The notes below the pieces were generated by a model, which searched no databases, was not told the origin of the DNA, and saw only the letters and a program-made list of their open reading frames with translations. This document shows positions 31,863 through 37,332 of a DNA stretch of 37,332 nt, piece by piece. The DNA comes from Candidatus Fermentibacterota bacterium (lineage in GTDB: Bacteria; Fermentibacterota; Fermentibacteria; Fermentibacterales; Fermentibacteraceae). How positions within the stretch are numbered: position 1 is the stretch's first letter; each line of letters starts with the position of its first letter. The position numbers were made by a program, and so were the translations under genes. Location: NCBI GenBank assembly GCA_002748705.1, contig PDSZ01000046.1, positions 1-37,332 of the forward strand, written 5' to 3'.

Positions 31863-33480
31863 GCTTCAGAATTCTGAGAGCTGTTTTTCGTATATCTCTG
31901 CCCCCTGTTAGGAGAAAAACCGAGGTGGAGAGAATAATTGTCAGAATACCGGATACAGCCAGAGCAGCAGCGCCGGGAACCATACCTGAAGCAGCGTAAC
32001 TGAATACAAAATTCTTTACAGTAACGAGGAAAACCGTTGCAGTGAGACCTGAGAGGAAGAGGGAAGCCCAAAGTACCCCTGGAAGACGGGCTTTTCCCAG
32101 CCTCTTTCTCAAAGCCCTTCTAAGCAGCAGCAGATTGGCCATTGATGCAGTGCTGCTTGCAAGAGCAAGTCCTGCAAGTGGTTCAGCAATACCTGTCTTA
32201 AGGAAAAGCAGCGTAAGGCCCATGTTAAGAATAATGTTGAGACCCATGCAGCCAATGGCTATCTTTACAGGTGTTTTCGTGTCCTTCAGGGCAAAGAAAA
32301 CAGGTGCAGTTATCTTCATTCCAGCATAGAACACCATGCCCAGCGCATAGTATCTCAGGGCTGCTGCTGTAAGTCTCAGAGATGTATCTGAAAACTCTCC
32401 GCGAAAGAACATCACCCTTACAGCAGGTTCAGCCATGAAAAAAAGAAAGAGACAAGCCGGCACCATTATTCCAGAGAGTACCGCTGTGGAGTAGTTCAGG
32501 GTTCTGATGGCCTCCTGGGGCTTACCCATTGCAGTCTGTCTGCTGAGTGTTGGAAGAAGAGCTGTAGCCAGAGCAATGGCAAAGATTCCCTGTGGCACCT
32601 GTGTTATTCTGAGCCCGTATGAAAGAGCTGCAACGCTTCCTTCAGAAAGCATTGAAGCAATCAGCTGGTCTACCAGTATGTTCACCTCTGCAGCCATGAG
32701 CCCGATAAGTGCAGGAAAAGCCAGCTTCAGGACTCTTCTCAAGGCAGGATCCTTCCAGCAGAAGTCAGGTCTGAAAGGAATACCCCTTGCCTTTAACCAT
32801 GGTATCTGAACCAGAAGCTGCAAGGCTCCTCCTGCCAGAACACCTGTGGAATAAGCCCATACAGGCATATTCGACATCCACATTCCAGCAAGCACAAAGA
32901 GTCCGATAAGCGCTGAAATATTAAAGAGTATAGGACCAAGAGCCGGAGCCAGAAAATGCCTGTGGCTGTTGAGAATACCCATGCATACAGAAGCAAGGCC
33001 CACAAATAGTATGTATGGGAAGAGCAGTCTGAGAAGGGAAGCTGTAAGCTGCGACTTTCCTGGTTCGGAACTGAATCCGCCGGCGAAGATGTCTACCAGT
33101 ATTGGAGCTGCAGCCATACCTGCTATTACTATTGCCAGAAGTGCAGTTGCTGTGAATGTAAGTATTCGACCGGCAAGCTGTGACGCTCTTTTGTCACCGT
33201 CTTTAACAAGAGTCTCTGTATAGGTTGGAACAAAAGCAGATGAAACTGTAGCCTCACCGAAGAGCCGCCTGAGGATATTGGGAATGATGAACGCTATTGT
33301 GAAAGCATCTGCTGCTGTTCCGGTGCCAAGCACTGCAGCCTGCCCCACATCCCTTGCCAGGCCCAGAATACGACTGAGAAATGTCAGTATTCCCAGGAGA
33401 CCTGCTGCTCTTGCAATGCTTCTCCCCTCCTGAGCAGGAGTTCCAAGAGAGTTCCCTTTGCCCGGTTCAGCGAAGAGCAC
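31852..33480 (-). CDS. murJ: Lipid II flippase MurJ
   Basis: 542 residues with about 14 membrane helices. It moves lipid II across the inner membrane for peptidoglycan synthesis. MurJ/MviN signatures: TFLSRILGLARDVGQAAVLG, AFTIAFIIPNILRRLFGE, FVPTYTE, PYILFVGLASVCMGILNSH and VDQLIASMLSEGSVAALSYG. GTG start 33480, 14-bp overlap with the exported gene upstream. The spacing and motifs are standard. Confidence 0.95.
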   Translation of the reverse strand: MLFAEPGKGNSLGTPAQEGRSIARAAGLLGILTFLSRILGLARDVGQAAVLGTGTAADAFTIAFIIPNILRRLFGEATVSSAFVPTYTETLVKDGDKRASQLAGRILTFTATALLAIVIAGMAAAPILVDIFAGGFSSEPGKSQLTASLLRLLFPYILFVGLASVCMGILNSHRHFLAPALGPILFNISALIGLFVLAGMWMSNMPVWAYSTGVLAGGALQLLVQIPWLKARGIPFRPDFCWKDPALRRVLKLAFPALIGLMAAEVNILVDQLIASMLSEGSVAALSYGLRITQVPQGIFAIALATALLPTLSRQTAMGKPQEAIRTLNYSTAVLSGIMVPACLFLFFMAEPAVRVMFFRGEFSDTSLRLTAAALRYYALGMVFYAGMKITAPVFFALKDTKTPVKIAIGCMGLNIILNMGLTLLFLKTGIAEPLAGLALASSTASMANLLLLRRALRKRLGKARLPGVLWASLFLSGLTATVFLVTVKNFVFSYAASGMVPGAAALAVSGILTIILSTSVFLLTGGRDIRKTALRILKHGR

Positions 33481-34138
33481 TCTTTATTCCCGCCCAGGTA
33501 ACCTGCTCAAGAACTTGGGTGTCAGTGGTGCCTGCCCCTGCATCATCAAAACTTACACTCCAGGGTACCTTTCCGGGACCAGCTGCAAAAACACCGGCAG
33601 ACCCTGGTTGCATCTGCAGATCATCCACAGCTTGAAGAAGCCACTCTGCAGGTTCGTCACCAGGAGCGCCCTCCCATACTTTTGCAGAAACTTCATTGCC
33701 TGAAACCTGAAGAACCGCATGGTACTCAGTGTCATAGTCCAGTGTAAACAGCTGTGTGTCCAGCGCCAGAGACTGGGCAGAACCGAACTTTCGCTCAATG
33801 AGTATCGTGTTTCGAAAAGGCTTCAAAACAAGCCTGTAGTACCACTCTTCATCTCCGCAGTATCTGGCAGCAACTCCTGCTGCAAGGCCACTGTCAAAGG
33901 TCACTCTGGCAAATACCCGGTAATCGGAGATACTCATTTGGCCAGACACATCTCCTGTGTATGACATGCCGCTGCCCCTGTTTCCTGAGCCGTATAAGAA
34001 GTATTCCCCTTTGATTACCTGGAACTCTGCCGAACCTGAACGGGTCCATCCGTCATCATTGCCGTCATTGAAATTATCAATGAACAGAATATTCCCGAAA
34101 ATCACAAGTGAAAGCGCAACATAAAAGACAGCATTCAT
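33467..34138 (-). CDS. Secreted jelly-roll protein with C-terminal TWAGIK motif
   Basis: 223 residues. ATG 34138 follows GGGGGAG at 4 nt; the longer frame to 34207 is rejected. The signal peptide MNAVFYVALSLVIFGNILF leads to a LamG/DUF1080-like domain (DNFNDGNDDGWTRSGS, YFLYGSGN, RVFARVTFDSG, EWYYRLVLKPF, YHAVLQVSG). It ends VTWAGIKSALR, the motif found at the ends of the proteins at 34681 and 35744. The last codons overlap murJ by 14 bp, so the motif might be read as accidental, but it lies at the same terminal position in all three. Substrate unknown. Confidence 0.7.
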   Translation of the reverse strand: MNAVFYVALSLVIFGNILFIDNFNDGNDDGWTRSGSAEFQVIKGEYFLYGSGNRGSGMSYTGDVSGQMSISDYRVFARVTFDSGLAAGVAARYCGDEEWYYRLVLKPFRNTILIERKFGSAQSLALDTQLFTLDYDTEYHAVLQVSGNEVSAKVWEGAPGDEPAEWLLQAVDDLQMQPGSAGVFAAGPGKVPWSVSFDDAGAGTTDTQVLEQVTWAGIKSALR

Positions 34139-34636
34139 TATTCTCCCCCTTCGCTTTAGTACAGGAACTATACAACTGAAGCACGAGTGGAAGTATAGGT
34201 GCAGCATTTGAAAGGATTACCAGGAGTTTACCGCTAAAGGGAAACTTCCTCTGAAATACTGATGAACAGCAACTCTTGCTAAACGGCTTCTCCGTGTGCT
34301 GCTGGCTGGGTTAGATTCCTCCGGGCCTCACCTCTGCAGAGTATTATGTACGGATCATGATTTTCAGGAATAACTCTGAGACAGAATGCTCTTCTGTTCA
34401 GAAACACAATTGTTCCCTGTTCAGTAATATCATCCTGAACTATTGAACCAATCGTTGTAATTTAGTTCCGTACATCTTCTAAAAACTGTCCGGTTTCTGA
34501 AAAATGATAATACCTTAAGAATTTATTCTTCATCACGCAGGCAGACCAAAAACAGATGCTGCCACTGCACTGAAAATCCCTTTACTGAACATTGCGTTAC
34601 CACTTCTTCTTTCTCGGTAATCTGCTGATACAAAAT
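34139..34636. other. Intergenic stretch without a recognised gene
   Basis: About 500 bp. No SD-preceded ORF or RNA fold was seen. The promoter of the 33467 gene should lie near 34150-34200 (TATACT and TATAGT boxes are present, with no good -35). Confidence 0.4.
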
Positions 34637-34661
34637 GAGCCGCCCCGATACGGGACGGCTC
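34637..34661 (-). terminator. Terminator of the 34681 gene
   Basis: A 10-bp stem (one G-U pair), GAGCCG(T)CCC against GGG(G)CGGCTC on the minus strand, has a 5-nt loop and is followed by ATTTTG. It lies 20 bp after the stop at 34681. Confidence 0.8.
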
Positions 34662-34680
34662 AATCTATCAATGCATACTC

Positions 34681-35280
34681 TTAGAAAATGGCCTTGATTG
34701 TGGCCCAGGTGCTGCTGTCAAGTGACTGCGCATAGTCGGGAACAATGATGCCTGAACCGTCAGGAGCAGTCACAGTAAGATCATCTACCCAGACTATGTC
34801 ACCAGGGGCGGAATAGACTCTGAACTCAATCACAAGACCGGTATGACCATCAACAACTTCCCATGAATGCTCGGTCATGTCCCAGCCGAGCCCCTCACCG
34901 TAGTCACTGTTTCCACCGGCGGAACCGTTATAACCGGTAACATCATTCGGGTCATCATTCCAGTGTGCCCATATTCTGCCTGAAGGCGCCGCGCCTGGAG
35001 TATCGTCGTATCTCCAGATTGAAGCTGTAACCTGATCCCCGTCGGTAAGGCCGGTAATCCATGCTACATAGGCCTGGGTATTTCCGTCAGAACCGGCGGT
35101 CTGCTCAAGTTCAAGGGACTGACTGCCTTCATGAATCGGATCAACAGTCTCAATGGTTGCCTGCATTCCGCCATATGTGCCCAGGACAGTATCGGTGCCT
35201 TCCCAGCCGCATGTTGCAGTTACATCAGCAAATGAAACTGCGAAAGCTGCCGTGAAAAGCATAACAGCAAGTGTTTTCAA
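34681..35280 (-). CDS. Secreted protein with C-terminal TWATIK motif
   Basis: 199 residues from TTG 35280 (AGGAGG 7 nt upstream; the upstream frame to 35433 has no SD and would bury the signal peptide). The signal LKTLAVMLFTAAFAVSFA ends before DVTATCGWEG. The body is a beta sandwich-like domain with aromatic-rich strands (YVAWITGLTDGDQVTASIW, GRIWAHWNDDPND, WEVVDGHTGLVIEFRVYS, GDIVWVDDLTVTAP), similar to carbohydrate-binding or Ig-like surface modules. The C-terminal SSTWATIKAIF matches the proteins at 33467 and 35744. It has its own terminator and stands alone. Confidence 0.75.
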   Translation of the reverse strand: MKTLAVMLFTAAFAVSFADVTATCGWEGTDTVLGTYGGMQATIETVDPIHEGSQSLELEQTAGSDGNTQAYVAWITGLTDGDQVTASIWRYDDTPGAAPSGRIWAHWNDDPNDVTGYNGSAGGNSDYGEGLGWDMTEHSWEVVDGHTGLVIEFRVYSAPGDIVWVDDLTVTAPDGSGIIVPDYAQSLDSSTWATIKAIF

Positions 35281-35687
35281 GTTTCTTCCTCCTATGGTTT
35301 CGGTCCGTATTCCTCGGGTATCATAACTAATACAGAAAGCCATAGCCAGATTCCCGGCATCATCTCCGATCCTCAGACACATCAGGTTAAAGCTATTATA
35401 AATTATCAATACAATATTACTAACTTTTAACAATATGTATGATGCTCTTGATAATCAATTGATATACTTATAGTATTTTTATCATTCTTTGCGATTAACC
35501 TGTTATAATAATTTGGAATACCTTCATTCATTTACACAAGATACACTTGATTTGTTATTACTGCTTTACTATGACTTAGAACTGATTTTCTAAAAACAAC
35601 AAAAGCGGATTCATTGCCCTTGCGAATCAATCATATCTGAAATACGGAAGCCTGCTTAACGGCTGAACAGTAGAATCAGTTCCGGAA
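35281..35687. other. AT-rich intergenic region
   Basis: About 400 bp between divergent genes, markedly AT-rich at 35390-35600. No ORF. A 10-bp palindrome ATCAATTGAT occurs near 35454. TATAAT-like boxes are present, but a -35 at the right distance is not clear for the minus-strand gene. Confidence 0.45.
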
Positions 35688-35716
35688 TTGACTCAGGCTA
35701 ATCAGAAGTGTATCTA
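35688..35716 (+). promoter_or_regulatory. Sigma70 promoter of the 35744 gene
   Basis: -35 TTGACT (35688-35693), 17-bp spacer, -10 TATCTA (35711-35716), 28 bp before ATG 35744. Confidence 0.6.
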
Positions 35717-35743
35717 TAACTTGTGTAACAGAAAGGGGTTTTC

Positions 35744-36526
35744 ATGAAAATATTAGTTACACTTCTTTTTATGGTGTTCGCCTCTCTGGCAGTGGCTGAT
35801 GTTTCCATCGTCGCTACCATTGATGCGCCGGACACATTGATAACAGGTCTCGGTTATGGAAACGGATCGTTGTGGGCTGTCAACAGCGGTGATGAAATTG
35901 CATACCAATTAGATCCGGGCACAGGGAGTGTTCTCAACTCGTGGACACTTACACAGCCTGGAGCTAAAAAAGTATCCGGATGCACCTTTGCCAACAGCAC
36001 TCTGTATGTGTGTGCAGGTAATCTGCCTAACCTCACAGCTTCTTACTGCTACAAATACACCACATCCGGTACATACTCAGGCAGCTTCTCCCTGGACTGT
36101 TGAGGCAGCGACCTTGACCGGGAGGTTACTGGTCTTGCTGAAGGAAACGGAAGGCTCTACGGAGCAGGAGTAGACACTCAGACAATGAAAGAGTGTCTTG
36201 AAAAGTACAGCTACTCAGGCGTACTGCAGTCAGGGCCTGAGTTCATGGTGGAACTTGGTATTGATTTTCATGATATTGCGTGCAGCGGCGATCTGTGGTG
36301 GTATGCCGTGAACGATGGAACCAGCTCTATCAAGGCTTACGATGAGGCCGGAGTTCTTCAGGTGTCCATATCGGTTGCTGATGTTCCAGCTGCCTGCGGA
36401 CTTACCATTGACGATGAAGGATATCTGTGGGTAAGCAATACTGACACAGATGAAATCTATAAGGTTGATATTGGTTTGAGTTCTCTTACAAGATCAACCT
36501 GGGCAGGCATCAAAACTTCTTTCTGA
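35744..36526 (+). CDS. Secreted propeller-like protein with in-frame TGA (candidate selenoprotein)
   Basis: Read through TGA 36101-36103 (codon 120), the chain has 260 residues: a signal peptide (MKILVTLLFMVFASLAVA), propeller-type blades with Vgb/YncE-like motifs (ATIDAPDTLITGLGYGNGSL, QLDPGTGSVLNSW, GLTIDDEGYLWVSNTDTDEI) and a C-terminal RSTWAGIKTSF. Upstream and downstream frames are identical (36185 is in phase, and the 27 codons between are open). The codon context is Asp-Cys-[UGA]-Gly. A stem-loop at 36106-36140 follows. The paralogue at 36754 has TGA at codon 118 in the equivalent position. TGA is used as stop in other genes here, so selenocysteine is favoured over reassignment. SD AAAGGGG 5 nt before ATG. 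If TGA is a stop, the product is a 119-residue fragment and the rest would be lost. Confidence 0.75.
36106..36140 (+). promoter_or_regulatory. Candidate bacterial SECIS element
   Basis: CAGC pairs with GCTG, GACC with GGTC, then a TT/ACT internal loop, then GACC with GGTT (one G-U pair), closing a GGGA loop at 36120-36123. The loop starts 17 nt after the TGA. Bacterial SECIS models need a small apical loop with G in the first two positions at roughly this distance; both conditions are met. A two-base bulge (36135-36136) is on the 3' side. Confidence 0.65.
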
Positions 36527-36548
36527 ACACAAACAAAATCCCTTGGAA

Positions 36549-36570
36549 GGCCCCGGAATGCTCCGGGGTC
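36549..36570 (+). terminator. Terminator of the 35744 gene
   Basis: A 9-bp stem, GGCCCCGGA (36549-36557) with TCCGGGGTC (36562-36570, one G-U), ATGC loop, then TTCTTAGTT. It is 22 bp after the TGA at 36526, which supports 36526 as the real gene end. Confidence 0.8.
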
Positions 36571-36689
36571 TTCTTAGTTCCTGTGTTTCCTGGCATTCAT
36601 TGCACTCTTTCAGAAGCAGTCAATGTCACCCAGGAGAAGATTTTTTTCACCACTGCATCAGGGCAAAATTACAGCTGCGGATACTTTGA

Positions 36690-36718
36690 TTGACCCCCTC
36701 TGAAAAATACACTAGATT
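36690..36718 (+). promoter_or_regulatory. Sigma70 promoter of the 36754 gene
   Basis: -35 TTGACC (36690-36695), 17-bp spacer, -10 TAGATT (36713-36718). The start codon is 36 bp downstream with GAGGAG before it. Confidence 0.6.
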
Positions 36719-36753
36719 AGTATTGAAATAAGACTAAAGACGAGGAGAAATTC

Positions 36754-37332
36754 ATGCGTAATGTTATTATTGTCTTGATCCTGGTTGCGACTGTTGCTTC
36801 AGCCCACTCTGTAGTTGCCACCATTGACGCCCCTGACACAAACATTTCCGGTCTTGCCTGGGGAGATGGCAGTCTTTGGGCAATGGATGCTCTGACTGAC
36901 ATGGTATTCCAGCTGGATCCTGCAACTGGAGCAGTACAGAACAGTTTCTATTTTAACCACCAGGTAAATGTAACACCTACAGGTCTTGCTTACTCAGCTT
37001 CCCTGGATATGGTCTACTGCGGTGGATGGTACAACACAAACGGATACATTTACAAATACACCAGCTCTGGTGAATACAAGGGCATGGTGGATATGTGCGG
37101 TGGTTGAGGAAACCCTGTCTCGTCGGTGACGGGACTCAGTGTCTGGGGTAACCACATTTACCTCTCCTCAAGAAATCAGAACCGTTCGTATCGTTACACT
37201 CTTCCTAACATCATATCAAGGACTCCTTTCACCTATTACACAGGTGCTTCTATGACCTGTGACATAGCTGTAAATATTGCCGACAGCATAGTATGGGTAG
37301 CATCTGAAAGCACAGTAATACCTATCAGATGC
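36754..37332 (+). CDS. Paralogous secreted propeller protein with in-frame TGA (partial, candidate selenoprotein)
   Basis: 193 codons to the window edge. Signal peptide MRNVIIVLILVATVASAHS. It is clearly paralogous to the 35744 protein: VATIDAPDTNISGLAWGDGSL, FQLDPATGAVQNS and YIYKYTSSGEYKG align residue by residue. The TGA at 37105-37107 (codon 118) falls in Cys-Gly-Gly-[UGA]-Gly, a CxxU-type pattern. The frame stays open for 75 more codons and keeps the family sequence (SVTGLSVWGNHIYLSS, DSIVWVASES). A stem-loop lies at 37115-37139. ATG 36754 has GAGGAG 6 nt upstream. The 3' end is outside the window; it should end with the T-W-A-x-I-K motif if it follows its paralogue. Confidence 0.75.
37115..37139 (+). 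promoter_or_regulatory. Candidate bacterial SECIS element (second copy)
   Basis: An 8-bp stem, GTCTCGTC (37117-37124) with GACGGGAC (37128-37135, one G-U), closes a GGT triloop that starts 18 nt after the TGA. A two-base bulge on the 3' side (37136-37137) and two further pairs (CT/AG) extend it. The layout resembles the first copy (loop beginning GG, 3' two-base bulge), although the primary sequences differ. Confidence 0.65.

Noticed and set aside
35281..35433. N-terminal extension of the 34681 gene
   Set aside because: The signal peptide begins at TTG 35280 with a strong SD; the extension has neither SD nor export logic.
36185..36526. A separate gene starting at ATG 36185
   Set aside because: It has no signal peptide or SD, is in phase with the 35744 gene, and the codons between the TGA and 36185 continue the propeller pattern.
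36101..37107. TGA as a reassigned sense codon (Trp or Gly) in this organism
   Set aside because: Several genes in the window end in TGA at normal lengths (osmC-like, coaE, mtaB, scpA), so TGA works as a stop.

Overview
The window looks like a chromosomal contig from an uncultured, free-living Gram-negative-type bacterium. Evidence for an outer envelope is several lipobox lipoproteins, a PQQ propeller, L,D-transpeptidase and M15 peptidase, and beta-rich exported proteins. The gene style (many secreted low-similarity proteins, Big_5 lipoproteins, TTG starts, 4-bp gene overlaps) suggests a candidate lineage near the FCB group, such as Fermentibacteria. That placement is inference from style only.

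Layout. 1-780: the end of an unknown gene, then an OsmC-type peroxiredoxin with a clear sigma70 promoter, an overlapping palindromic operator and a terminator. 890-3980: an accessory patch. It holds an 84-aa protein like the N-terminal domain of SPASM radical SAM enzymes, a propeller lipoprotein, a decayed IS21 element (23-bp terminal repeats next to an istB tail) and tandem hairpin repeats. 3985-18838: a long, tightly overlapping minus-strand run of mostly housekeeping genes. In transcription order these are pgi, an exported beta protein, purN, M15 peptidase, L,D-transpeptidase, PQQ propeller, era, scpA, scpB, rluB-like, cmk, plsC, rpsA, mtaB, coaE and a TPR membrane protein. 18930-22318: plus-strand msrBA fusion, then a lipoprotein and polysaccharide deacetylase pair, with one minus-strand lipoprotein between. 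22297-28533: minus-strand mutL, miaA, ParB-TPR fusion, Big_5 lipoprotein and ferredoxin-nitroreductase. 28625-28841: tRNA-Leu(UAA) with a 67-bp tandem repeat at its 3' end. 29155-34138: minus-strand secreted protein, murJ, uvrC and an exported protein. 34681-37332: secreted-protein genes.

The most notable system is at the right end. Two paralogous secreted propeller-like genes (35744-36526, and 36754 to the window edge) each carry one in-frame TGA, at codon 120 and codon 118. Coding and homology continue in frame past it. Each TGA is followed by a stem-loop whose G-rich small loop starts 17-18 nt downstream, as in a bacterial SECIS element. TGA is an ordinary stop elsewhere in the window, so selenocysteine insertion is the best explanation. 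The first of these proteins also shares a short C-terminal motif, T-W-A-x-I-K, with two other secreted proteins nearby (33467 and 34681). This may be an undescribed sorting or processing signal. No Sec machinery genes and no transport system for the motif lie in the window, so both ideas need checking elsewhere in the genome.
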